From NCBI GenBank assembly GCA_023630585.1, contig CM042546.1, positions 9,304,810 to 9,368,809 on the forward strand: DNA of 64,000 nucleotides, read 5' to 3'. Both the position numbers and the translations under genes were made by a program. Under the pieces are notes generated by a model. The model saw nothing but the letters and a program-made list of their open reading frames with translations. It made no database searches and was not told the DNA's origin. The stretch comes from Cranoglanis bouderius (taxonomy: Eukaryota > Chordata > Actinopteri > Siluriformes > Cranoglanididae). The first letter of the stretch is position 1. Each line of letters opens with the position of its first letter. Positions 1 through 13,235 of this stretch are shown here, piece by piece.

Positions 1-39
1 TTATTGTGCTATTGATAAAAAGCAGGGACCATTGCTAGG

Positions 40-915
40 AAACGTAATGTAATGTACCTGAGGACCAAATGCAAGAAATTGTGTATTCTCACTTAGGGTC
101 CACTGGCACAAATATAACATCCTATCTTAGTTGACCATTGCTAGAAATTTAGTGTCCTAACCCATGGGTCTATTGGTAGAAATTTAGCATCCTAACTTAG
201 GATCAGTTGCTAGAAATTTGATGTTCTAAAACAGGCTCCTTTTGTTAGACATTGAGTGTCCTAACTTATGAACTATTGCTAGAAGTTTAGTGTCTTAACT
301 TATGAACTGTTGCTAGAAGTTTAGTGTCTTAACTTATGAACTGTTGCTAGAAGTTTAGTGTCTTAACTTATGAACTGTTGCTAGAAGTTTAGTGTCTTAA
401 CTTATGAACTGTTGCTAGAAGTTTAGTGTCTTAACTTATGAACTGTTGCTAGAAGTTTAGTGTCTTAACTTATGAACTATTGCTAGAAGTTTAGTGTCTT
501 AACTTATGAACTATTGCTAGAAGTTTAGTGTCTTAACTTATGAACTATTGAAAGAAGTTTAGTGTCTTAACTTATGAACTATTGATAGAAGTTTAGTGTC
601 TTAACTTATGAACTGTTGCTAGAAATTTAGTGTCTTAACTTATGAACTATTGATAGAAGTTTAGTGTCTTAACTTATGAACTATTGATAGAAGTTTAGTG
701 TCTTAACTTATGAACTGTTGCTAGAAATTTAGTGTCTTAACTTATGAACTGTTGCTGGAAGTTTAGTGTCTTAACTTATGAACTATTGATAGAAGTTTAG
801 TGTTTTATGAACTATTGCTAGAAATTTAGTGTCCTAACTTATGAAATATTGATAGAAGTTTAGTGTACTAACTTATGAACTATTGATAGAAGTTTAGTGT
901 ACTAACTTGGGGTCA
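40..915 (+). repeat. 34-bp minisatellite (about 19 good copies plus decayed copies)
   Basis: The unit contains GCTAGAAGTTTAGTGTCTTA followed by ACTTATGAACTGTT. From about 260 to 910 the copies are nearly identical, differing mostly at GCTAG/GATAG and CTGTT/CTATT. From 40 to 260 units with the same skeleton (CTAGAAATTTAGTGTCCTAA) are strongly diverged. A homogeneous core with decayed edges is typical of unequal exchange. No long reading frame is maintained. Confidence 0.95.
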
Positions 916-1001
916 ACTGCTAGCAATTGTATGCCCTAACTCAGTCCATTGTTGTAAAGTTGTTATAAATGTCAGATGTCTAGTGTTCATTGTGTGAATG
1001 T

Positions 1002-1039
1002 AATAAACATACTATAATATTGATTTAAAAAAAAAAAAA
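1002..1039 (+). other. AATAAA followed by A13, possible retroposed 3' end
   Basis: AATAAA at 1002-1007 is followed 20 bases later by thirteen As. This is the layout of a polyadenylated transcript end and could mark a retroposed copy, but no upstream coding remnant or target duplication was recognised. Confidence 0.3.
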
Positions 1040-1040
1040 G

Positions 1041-2275
1041 TACCTTGGATGAACTTTGGTGATCTCTATGACCAAGCCATTTGAGACATTTTGTCCTTGA
1101 CTTACAGCAATCTGTTCTTCATCTTCACCACCTGCAGTGCAGAAGAAGAGTGAAGGTGGGGGACATGTACAGTACATAAATCAGTGTGGTGGACTAACAA
1201 CAGGCAGCACTTTTGCTCAGTTGTAACAGGCGTATTGATGATGATATGTTGTAAAGCATATTTAACCAGCTGCTCGGCTTGGCTTTATCTTATCTGTCCC
1301 AGCAGCTGCCCGCTCGGGTCCCGGTTAATCAGTGACAGGGGCGACGTTTGGGGTCTGCTGCTGCAGTTTAGTTAGCGTCAAACTCTGATTTCAGGAGTTC
1401 AGCAAGGGCAAGTAGAACATCTGCTCACACCGGGCAACATCCCATTAGTCCCTTTAGAGAAATGCTTACTTTACAGATGACTAGATTACCTTTCTCATCA
1501 CCTGGAGTTACACCAAAGTCCAAAAGTCTGCTTTTATTTCTCTGTTTATCTTATTTAAAAAAATTTTTTAAACAAAGTATGGAATGGAATATCAAGTGCA
1601 CTACTTAGGTAATGGCTTTTACACCGTATATAGTGCACAGTGTGTTCAGTTCGGGGTGATTCAGGTTTTTACACCTTATACAAGTCCCCTATGTAGGATA
1701 TGAAATAATATCTTACATGGCATTTTATTTTCATTGCTGTCAAATGCAATACAATTTAAACATAAACAAAAAGAAAGACTAATATGAAGATGTGAATGAA
1801 AAGAAATTAACATCTAATCGGAGTTGAGTATATTGCATGTCGTGAGGCATGAACAGGCCTAGCGGGTTTAATTTAACAAAATGGCTTCCACACTCGTTAT
1901 TCAGCAGCTTATAAAATAACACTTGATCCAGCACAGACTATCATTTTTTATTTTGAAGGATAAGCTGACTGAGCACTCAGCTGCCATGCTTAATCGTGCC
2001 TATAAAAAGTCCTCACCATTTGTGTCCATTGCTTTCATTTTTGCGTCCTAATGCAGTACGGTAGTTCATTTCAGCCTGCTTTACTGTCCAATAACGGTAC
2101 TTTTTTTTTGTTGAGAAGAAAATAAAGAATTAAACACAAATAACAAAACTGTCACAATAAATACTGTAAAGATTGTACACTAAATGTACACACACACTGC
2201 ATAGTGACCTACTTTTCAATCCAAACAGCACCAACTTTATCTGAAAAACACCTTCCTAACCACCCACCCACATGC
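1041..2275. other. Single-copy sequence, no gene recognised
   Basis: This is mixed AT-rich sequence without tandem structure and without splice-flanked coding potential. The 63-codon open frame at 1184-1375 resembles nothing I know. Confidence 0.5.
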
Positions 2276-2311
2276 GCACACACACCCACATGTGCACACA
2301 CACCCACATGT

Positions 2312-2345
<34 letters not shown>
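2276..2345 (+). repeat. (CA)n microsatellite with CACATGTG interruptions
   Basis: Imperfect CACACCCACATGTG units lead into a pure CA run of about 37 bases. Confidence 0.9.
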
Positions 2346-2347
<2 letters not shown>

Positions 2348-2498
2348 GACCCAATCAGAGGTGAGAAGAGGTGGCTGTAATTGGTGTTCTGTCACTTCTT
2401 TGCCGTTTCTCCTCTCACAGCCTTTTACTTCACATATTGAGTCCCACTGTTTGTCACTTTTCCACTCACAATAACATCCTCTTTTCCACAAATAGCTA

Positions 2499-3911
2499 CA
2501 CTGCCCTCCACTAATATCGGCCCCCTCGGTAAATATGAACAAAGAAGGCTGTGAAAAATTGTCTTTATTGTTTAACCTTTTGATCTTTTGTTTAAAGAAA
2601 ATCACAAAAATACTCTGCTCTCATGGAGATCAAACAATTGCAAACAAAACACAGGTTTATTAACAAAAAAATATTTGTTAAATATAGGTGTGCAACAATT
2701 ATTGGCAGCCCTATGAATTCATATGAGAAAATATATTTGGAGTATATTCCCACTGATATTTTACTTTTTTTTAAATTTTATTTTATTTTTTTTTAAGTAC
2801 ACCTGGGTGACTAGGAACAGGAAAATGTTCAACCATGACTTCCTGTTTCACAGGGGTATAAATATGAGGTAACACACAGGCCAAATTCCCTTAGTCATTC
2901 ATAACAATGGGTAAGACCAAGGAATATAGCTGTGATGTGCGGCAAAAGGTTGTTGAGCTTCACAAAATGGGAAGTAGCTATAAGAAAATAGCACAAGCAT
3001 TGAAAATGCCCATTTCCAGCATCAGGACAATAATTAAGAAGTTCCAGTCAACTGGAAATGTTATGAATCAACCTGGAATTGGACGCGTGTCTATATCGTC
3101 TCAACGCACTGTGAAGAGGATGGTTCGAGGATCACAACTGGAGAATTGCAGAAGTTTGTTGCGTCTTGGGGTCAGAAAGTCTCCAAAACTACAATCCGAA
3201 GTCACCTACATCACCACAAGTTGTTTGGAAGGGTTTCAAGAAAAAAGCCTCTACTCTCATCCAAAAACAAACTCAAGCGTCTTCAGTTTGCCAGACACTA
3301 CTGGAACTTAAAATGGGATCGGGTTCTGTGGTCAGATGAAACCAAAATGGAGCTTTTTGGCAATAAATAACAGAGGTGGTTTTGGTGCACACAAAGAGGT
3401 AGCCATATGGAAAAGTACCTCATGCCCACGGTTAAATATGGTGGTGGCTCTTTAATGTTTTGGGGCTGTTTTTCTGCCAGAGGACCTGGACATTTTGTTA
3501 GGATACATGACATCATGGACTCTATCAAATATCAACAGATATTAAATGAAAATCTGACTGCCTCTGCCAGAAAGCTTCAAATGGGCCGTGGTCGGATCTT
3601 CCAGCAGGACAATGATCCAAAACATACATCAGAATCAACACAAAAATGGTTTACTGACCACAGAATCAAGGTCCTGCCCTGGCCATCCCAGTCCCCTGAC
3701 CTGAAACCCATAGAAAACCTGTGGGGTGAACTGAAGAGGAGAGTCCACCAGCGTGGACCTCGAAATGTGAAGGATCTGGAGAGATTCTGTATGGAGGAAC
3801 GGTCTCAGATCCCTTGCCATGTATTCTCCAACCTCATCAGGCATTATAGGAGAAGACTCAGAGCTGTTATCTTATAGAAGGAGTTGGCAGCTGGACCACA
3901 AATGGTCCCAT
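2499..3911 (+). mobile_element. Tc1-like DNA transposon, 3' end missing
   Basis: The left end begins CACTGCCCTCCACTAATATC directly after a TA dinucleotide (2497-2498), the target of Tc1/mariner elements. About 400 bases of 5' non-coding sequence precede a broken transposase. Soon after the transposase stop, homology ends abruptly at a SINE-type repeat, and no reverse-complement terminal repeat is found to its right, so the element is one-ended and cannot move by itself. The family assignment rests on the TA flank, the transposase motifs and remembered similarity to fish Tc1 elements. Confidence 0.88.
2907..3877 (+). pseudogene. Tc1-family DD34E transposase pseudogene
   Basis: The start MGKTKEYSCDVRQKVVELHK and following text form the paired-type helix-turn-helix DNA-binding domain. 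The catalytic triad can be read: D in WSDETK (codon 3335-3337), D in QQDND (3608-3610) and E in KPIENLW (3713-3715), with 34 residues between the last two, which defines DD34E. Two lesions break it: a frameshift near 3120-3140, where the N-terminal frame is replaced by the frame continuing through GELQKFVASWG, and an in-frame TAA at 3368-3370 just after the first catalytic block. The C-terminus is complete to its own stop. The active-site residues survive, so loss of coding is not ancient. Confidence 0.9.
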
Positions 3912-3995
3912 AAAGACATCCATCCATTTTCTGTACCGTTTATCCTATACAATGTCATGGGGAGCCTGGAGCCTATCCCAGGGAACCCGTCTCTG
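3912..3995 (-). mobile_element. SINE tail fragment
   Basis: On the minus strand this reads CCTGGGATAGGCTCCAGGCT ... AGGATAAACGGTACAGAAAATGG, the common teleost SINE tail also present on the plus strand at about 45850-45935. It abuts the transposase 3' end and probably replaced the right end of the Tc1 element. Confidence 0.7.
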
Positions 3996-3999
3996 AATA

Positions 4000-6269
<2,270 letters not shown>

Positions 6270-6717
6270 GAATGGTCTCCATGTATATAATTTTGCCTCA
6301 GTGTTTCCTGTGTATGTAGTATTTAGACTGATTTGTTTTCATTGTGTTTTATTTTGCCCGAGTATTTTCTCCATATGCAGTATTTTGACTGAATATTTTC
6401 ACTACATGTATTTTGCCAGAGTAGTTTTTTTGTACGTAGTATTTAGACTGTGTAATGTCTCTATAAGTATAATTTCACCTCAGTATTCTATCAGTGTGTA
6501 TTAACTTAACTGAGAATTTTATCAGTATGTATTGCTTCACCCGAGTATATTCTCGGTGTTCATCATTTCATCTGAGTATCTTCGAAGTATGTATTATTTC
6601 ACTTGATTATTCTATCAGTGTGTATTGTTCCACCTGAATATTTTCTAAGTATGTATTTATTTATCTGTGTATTTTCTAAGTGTGCATCATTTCACCTCGG
6701 TATTTTCTAAGTATATA
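6270..6717 (+). repeat. 31-bp minisatellite, degenerate
   Basis: Units such as CACCTGAATATTTTCTAAG with TGTGTATTGTTC recur about 14 times at a 31-base period, best kept from 6560 to 6715. The array ends exactly at the short transposon that follows. Confidence 0.8.
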
Positions 6718-7252
6718 CAGTACTGTGCAAAAGCTTTAGGCACCCTATTTTTTTAGTACAAACTTTGCTATAGATTTTTTATTTTATGACGTCTACATGA
6801 TCAAGTCGGTACAAAAAAACATTTTCGATTCCCAAACATTAGTCTTCTAGAACAAAATTAAATGTTACAGAAAAATGTTTGTACGTCATTAAAGAAAGCA
6901 GCATATTACATAAGAGACACTTTTCAGACAGTAAACACAATGAAGGCTGCTGGGTTTCGCTGCAAAAATAAGAAGCGAGTGCGAAAGTCAAAGTGTCCAG
7001 AAGAACTGTGGCTGGTTCTGCAAGATGCTCAATAAAACTTACCAGCTCATTTCCTTATAAAACTGCACACATTGTACCGGAGACTATTTTTATTTTCATT
7101 TTTTTGTCACACCAAATATTGACTTTGCTTCATTTACTACTGTTTACGGTATATTTTTTTTTAATGTAGAAACATTTAATTTCATTATTTTTGAAGGCAT
7201 CTTTACTCTACAGCATTTCTTTGCATGCGCCTAAAACTTTTGCACAGTACTG
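6718..7252. mobile_element. Deleted Tc1/mariner element with terminal inverted repeats
   Basis: The left terminus CAGTACTGTGCAAAAGCTTT AGGC is answered at the right by GCCTAAAACTTTTGCACAGTACTG, 23 of 24 bases matching as an inverted repeat. TA precedes the left end. About 535 bases lie between, too short for a transposase; a piece near 6998-7070 (TCCAGAAGAACTGTGGCTGG) looks like the 3' part of a Tc1-type transposase. It is therefore an internally deleted, non-autonomous copy. Confidence 0.85.
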
Positions 7253-9163
7253 TGTATATTTACTTTTATTACTTTCTATAATAAAACTACATGTTGTACT
7301 TTCATATAATTATATACATTACATATTTAAATGTCTATTTATATCATGAAAGTTTCCCAATGTTCATTATTATTATCATCATATTTCTAATAAAATATTG
7401 ATCAGTCACTGATTCTGCCATGGTTGTTAACCATGTTTGTGACCGTGCTGGGATACGAACCTGACCTCATGAGTAATCTGTTCTAATACGAAGCAGTGGG
7501 GTGACGGTGGTTTCATTATGTTTTGTACTCGTTAGGTTTTAAGCAAAGATATGAATACTGCTAAATGGATAATACTAAAGATCCGGAGAAAAAAAAAGAA
7601 ACAACAAAGACAAAATCTATAAACTTGTGTCTAAGTAACCAAAAAGACAACTTTTCATCTTTCGATGCTAATGACAATTTGACAATGTATGGTTCAGGGA
7701 AAGTGTTCTTCAGTGGGTTCTTTGTGTAGTGAAGGGTTCTAAGCATTATAAAAGGGTTCTAGTTTGGAATAATAACCAAATCATATAGCAAACAGAACCG
7801 TAGTAGTTTCATTAACAATACGCATCGAGCTTGTTTATTTCATTCTCCCGTGAGTGTCCAGAATAACCGATTATCGTAATATCTCTCTACACTGTACAAA
7901 TAAGCTATAATTATTAATCCTGTTAATTCCCTGTGTGCTATTATGTTATAATTCCATCAAGTGTTCTTGTTAAACAGTAAAATATACTCAGTGTGCTCTC
8001 TCTCTCTCTCTCTTTCTTTCTCTCTCTCAGTGCACTGATGATACTCTACTGTGTTAAATTATTGCCTCATATCCATTTCAGCCTTATGCTTTTGATTCCA
8101 TAACCGCCGTTTAATTTCCGAAAGCGATTTCCATCAGAGTGCACTGCAGATGTTGAACTCTCTGTGTAGCTAATAATAATGTAAATCATGAGCTAAAGTG
8201 TCATGGCGTTGAAGCCGAGGCCTGAGAACCTCTACACACTCCAGGAAGCAGATGTAGTGAGTGAAAAAGGAGGGTGTTAAAGCAACAGTCTTCCTCTGAA
8301 CTCTCCCCAGCCTCGTCTGGTCGTTGTAGATCTGATGGATTTGATGAGGCTCCACAGACACCGGGGGCCTCGTCCCCGACGGAGCCGAAGCATTTCAACT
8401 GGATGTCTGCGCTTCGTTGCCAAATCTGGACTTTCCCAGAACTTCTCAAGGTGACGGAAACTCTAAATTCGAACCGTCTTTCATCGCCACATGCTGTTAG
8501 AAGTCTTCTTTCTTCATCAAGGGTCTATTGTAAAGGCGAGATAAGCAGGATGGGACCAGGGAAAAAACAAAAACAAACAAACAACAACAACAACGTAGAA
8601 GAGATCTACATCTGCTCCATTCAGCACCTTGAGTTGAACTCGAGCTCGGTTTGAGACTCATTAGACTCCCACTGTGCAGTGAAGAACGGAGGTGGTTAAA
8701 GAATGACGGCCTCACGTTCACATTAACAATGATGACTCTTTCTTGAACGGTCCCTCACTTCAGAGAGAAAGCGATCGTTCATATTATTATTATTATTTTT
8801 TAAATAATAGAGTTGAAATGCAAAGATCATATTTAGATTCTGGAGAAAGGCAAAAAAGCAAGAAAGCAACAAAGTCATTGTGAGGTCACCTTCAACTCTA
8901 TACCACTGGAAGTAGTAGATACAGTAACTGTGTAACAGTTACAGTTTTGTGATAGTTCTTCATGAGTCCCTTGTTTGTCCTGAGCAGTTAAACTGCCCAC
9001 TGTTCTTCAGAAAAAATCCTCCAGGTCCTCCACATTCTTTGGTTTTCCAGCATCTCCTGTATATTTGACCCCTTTCCAACAGCGCCTATATGATGTTGAG
9101 ATCCATCTTTTCACACTGAGGACAACTGAGGGCCTCGTACACATCTATTACAGTAGCGCTGAT
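7253..9163. other. Gene-free sequence with (TC)n tract
   Basis: It holds a (TC)n tract at 7995-8038 and, at about 7445-7512, a diverged minus-strand tRNA-like block (GGTTCGTATCCCAGCAC preceded by CCACCGTCACCCCACTGC). An open frame at 8274-8654 has no recognised similarity or splice context. Confidence 0.45.
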
Positions 9164-9316
9164 GGGGGGCGGTGGTAGCTCAGTGTTTAAGAAGTTTGGC
9201 TATTGATCGGAAGGTTGTGAGTTCAAATCCCAGCACTGCCAAGCTGCCACTGTTGGGCCCTTGAGCAAGGCCCTTAAGTCGCTCTGGATAAGGGCGTCTG
9301 CCAAATGCACCAAATG
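9164..9316 (+). mobile_element. tRNA-derived SINE
   Basis: The RNA polymerase III A box lies in GGTGGTAGCTCAGTGTTTAA and the B box in GAGTTCAAATCCCAGCACT, followed by the teleost SINE core GCCACTGTTGGGCCCTTGAG and the tail GCTCTGGATAAGGGCGTCTG. It is essentially full length and lacks an obvious A-tail. No coding capacity; it relies on a partner LINE. Confidence 0.9.
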
Positions 9317-9399
9317 TTGGAACCTCCTTATTACCTCAAGCTCACTTTGAATAATGTCTGTGTTTCAAAACCAACATTTTTCCCATATTAAATGTAGAG

Positions 9400-10118
9400 A
9401 TATTGTACATTTGGGGGGAAAGGTTCTAAGTAGAACCCTACTACTGAATGTTTCACTATCAGAAAGTTTTCCATGACTCTCTAAGATAATTCAAGGTAAT
9501 TATCTAATGAACCTTTGAAGAACCCTAAAAGAAACATTTTTTTAAAAAAGTGTTCACTCAAACACTTTCAAATGTTTACATACTCTTCTACAACCCTTAA
9601 AAATTCTATGTAGAACCTTACAGCGGAGTGTTTCCCTGTCAGAAACCCAAATAGAACTTTTTTTTTTTTTTTAAATCTTACAGCTTTTCCAATAAACCCT
9701 TAAAGAACCCTTGAAGAACCCTTTGTCTATGGAAAAAAAAACCCTTTGTGTATGAAATAGTTCTTCAAGGGTTCACTGGATAATTAAGCGTTTGTAGTTT
9801 CTTAAAACTGTTTTACTCGGAACCGTTTCCGATGGGGAACACTACATTGTAGGGTCCTCCATGCCCCCGAGGGACAACCGAAGAACCCATAAGCATTCCA
9901 CTTTTTCCAAGGGTGTCCACTATTAGAAAAAATATGTTCTCCAAGGGTTCCTTAAGGCTTCATTGGATAATTAAGGGTTCTTAGCTAGTTGATCACACCT
10001 AGTTATTTTAATCTAGTCGCTCGCCTAACTATCCAATTAACCCGTAAGGAACCCTTAAAGAACCTCTTTTTTCTAAGAAACTCCAAATTATTGCTCATTA
10101 TTTTCTTCTTCATCTAGA
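9400..10118. repeat. GGGTTCTT-type dispersed repeat block
   Basis: Many AAGGGTTCTT/AAGAACCCTT words in both orientations are mixed with TAGAACC and GGATAATTAAG. The pattern suggests nested or decayed copies of the element at 10119-10569. A similar block lies at 18240-18910. Confidence 0.65.
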
Positions 10119-10569
10119 ACACTCTAAGAAAAAAAAAGTTATTTATGGGTTCATCAGCTCAAAGGTTCTTAGACTCCTGAAAGGTTTCTACTATGAACCC
10201 TTTCTGATAGTGATACCCTGCATTGTAGGGTTCTACATAGATTCCACCAACCTTTAAAGAATTATTTGCCTTCACTGTTTTCCTCTCAACATCAAGAACG
10301 TGATCTTGGCTTGGTGATCTCTAAGAAAAAGCGTTCCTCAAGGGTTTATTGGATAAGTAAGCGTTCTACTTGGAATCCTATCTGGAATTCCCTCTGTTGT
10401 ACGGTTCTGCATAGAACCTTTAAGGGTCTCAAACATTCCGTTCTTTCATACTTCATTGGTTAATTAAGGGATCTTAGCTAGTTGACCGCACCAGGGTATT
10501 TAATTATAAGTAAGCTAGTGGCCTAACTATCTAGTGAACCCTCGAAGAACTTTTTTTTTGTAAGAGTGT
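10119..10569. mobile_element. Short inverted-repeat element (non-autonomous DNA transposon)
   Basis: The left end ACACTCTAAGAAAAAAAAAG TT and right end AACTTTTTTTTTGTAAGAGT GT are near-perfect inverted copies. The interior is AGGGTTCTT-rich. Target duplications are not clear, so the superfamily is not assigned. Confidence 0.65.
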
Positions 10570-11352
10570 AGACAGCATGATGAGCCTCTGATGTTGGTTC
10601 TCAGCTTTTGCTTTGTAGTCGGAACTGATTTTCTTTACTAGTCGTAACCCACTCGAGAATGTTTATTTAACCTCCTCATGCGTGAACGAAGACATGTTTT
10701 TCGAGGTGATCATCTTTTATAGAGACACAAAGACACACACATACACACACACACTCTTCCCAGAGTGGAGGGCAGCTTCCTGCCAGGCGGTGTTATTAAT
10801 CCAGCACGTTATTTATGCAGAGATTGTGCCGCCGCCTGATTCAGCTCATGAAATGTTAATATTAATATATTCATAAGGAAATTGTTCAGGTCTAATCTGA
10901 GACTCAGACACTTATCACCGAGTGCCACTCGATTCTCGTCTGTGCCCGTGTTACCCGAACGCCTCGCTAATACAAAGCTGCTACGTCTCAACGCTTGCTC
11001 GCATCTCACAGGAAACATGTTTACGTCCGGGCTGGTAGGATCTTCTGAGCTGGGAAAGTGCGATTTCCTCAATCAATAAAAACAATCAAAAATCAGAAAT
11101 GAAAACAAACAAACAAACAAATAAATAACACGTGTAACCATTCATTTCTAAAAATAAAAAAAAATTAAAAAATAAAGTATTCCATATATAGGAATTTAAG
11201 AAGCAGCGGCTACGTCCCAAACCACATACTAGAGACCTTAATCCAATCAAAGGTGTTGTAGCCTTCAGGTATTTAGCGTAATAGTGTGTGGTTTGGGAAG
11301 CAGCCACTGAACCAATTCCATCATGCATTTAAAAATCTTTAAAATAAATGTT

Positions 11353-11354
<2 letters not shown>
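10570..11354. other. Single-copy block, candidate non-coding element
   Basis: The part at about 10775-10900 lacks repeats and carries homeobox-like words (TTATTAATCC, GTTAATATTAATATATTCA) next to GC-rich words. No coding similarity. Conservation is a guess. Confidence 0.35.
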
Positions 11355-11402
<48 letters not shown>

Positions 11403-11407
11403 TGTGT
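11355..11407 (+). repeat. (GT)n microsatellite
   Basis: A nearly pure dinucleotide run. A short (GA)12 tract follows at 11521-11543. Confidence 0.95.
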
Positions 11408-11944
11408 TAGATGTCATTTAAGAAAGGGGATAATTATTTCTTTTCCTGGCACATATAACCTTGAACAATTTTTTATTTTAAATCACTGTTGGCATGAATC
11501 CAAAATGACAAGATGCATTGAGAGAGAGAGAGAGAGAGAGAGAAATACTATTAATAATAAAGCAGACAGATGTTTTCCAGTTCAACTCCGAGCCTTTGCT
11601 AGCTGAAAATTACTTTTTTTGACAGTCGCATAGCAACTGGCGAGGCGGAATAAACCCTCGTCATTTGCACAGCCGAAGCAATATGATGAAATAAGCCGAC
11701 ACCCAGGTAAGTGTGTGAGCGCCAGGCTGCGTGTGATTGCATCTCGTCTCTGCGAGTGAGAGATAGTGGCCTTTAGCCAGCAGAGGATAAAAAAAAAATA
11801 AAAATAAAAAAATAACAAGGAAAGGGTGTTGGAGAATTTCTCTGTTCTCTCAAGCGCCTGATCGTATACTGAAAAACTTCATACATCCGCAAGTGTAAAG
11901 GGAAACTTTAAAAATGAATATCATTAAGAACGAATTATTCCTAA

Positions 11945-13235
11945 CAGGCAGACATTAAGGGTCAAGGACTCCTTGTAGGCAGATATTAGGGGTTGAGGAT
12001 GCTTTCAGGCAGACGTTAAAGGTCTAGGATCCTTGTACGCAGATATTAAGGACCTGAGACTGCGTGCAGGTAGATTGAGATGGTTTGGATACTCATCGTG
12101 AGCAGACTTTAACGGTCAAGGTCTCCTGGTAGGCAGATATTAAGGGTCTAGGATGCTTGTTAGAAAGCACTAAAAGTCCAGGTCCCTTTGCAGGCACACA
12201 TTCTGGGGGTAGGACTCCTTCAGGCAGACATTAAGGGTGTAGGACTCCAGGTGTGACAGTATTAAGTGTCTAGGATACTTATATGCAGACCTTAAAGGTT
12301 TATGATTCTTGGAGGCAGATATTAACAGGCCAGGGCACCCGTGTTCCTGCAGGCAGACATTAAGGATGTATGACTCCTTGTAGTCAGATATTAAGGATCT
12401 AGGATGCTTATAGGCAGACATAAAAAGTCTAAGACTCCTTGAAGGCAGACTTTCAGGGTTTGGGATTGCATGTATGCAAATTGATAGACTTTGGGTGGCC
12501 TTGAAGGCCATCGCAAAGGGCCTAGTGCTCCTTGCAGACAGACATTAATGGTCTGGGATGCTTGTTAGTAGACATTAAAAGTCCAGGACTCCTATCTCTT
12601 CTATGCAGATATTAAGGAAGTCCAAGGCTCCTTGTAGGCAGCTAGTAAGGATCTAGGTCTTCTTGAAGGCAAACAGAAAAGGTCTAGGACTCAAAAGCTT
12701 TAAGTGGTAGACAGTTATTCAGGGGCTGGGACTTCTTGTGGGCAGATATTAGATGTCCAGTGCTCCTTATAGTCAAACATTGCTTATATGCAGACCACAA
12801 AGGTCTAGGATCCTTAAAGGCAGATACTGAGTGGCTGGGACTGTTGAAGTCACCTTGCAGGCAGAGAGAAAATGATCTAGGACTATTTGTAGGCAGGCAT
12901 TAAGGGTCTATGGCTCCTTGAAGGCAAATGCAGAAGGTCTACCTAGTAGGCAGTTATAGAGAGATTAGGATGCCTGGCAGGCAGACATTAAAGGTGTAGG
13001 ACTTTTTTGGACAAAGATATTGAGGGTTTGAGACTGCTAGCAGGCAGAGTGAAAATGTTTGGGACTCCTTATAGGCAGACATTAAGGGTCTAGGACTCTT
13101 TGAAGGCAAGTCCAAAGGAATCCATAGGGTGTCAGTGGTAGGTAGTTACTGAGGGGCTGGGTTTCCTTGTAGGCAGATATTATGGGTCTAGGAAACTTGG
13201 AAGAGGAGAAGACATTACGGGGCAGAGGAAGGTTC
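11945..13235 (+). repeat. About 31-bp minisatellite, degenerate, some 40 units
   Basis: The unit skeleton is GGCAGATATTAAGGGTCTAG plus GACTCCTTGTA. Units differ from each other by many substitutions and small indels over 1.3 kb, unlike the homogeneous array at 260-910, so this is an older array. Frames through it on the minus strand are repeats and not genes. Confidence 0.9.

Noticed and set aside
9164..9316. Functional tRNA gene
   Set aside because: A and B boxes are present, but the body does not fold as a tRNA and the sequence continues into a SINE core.
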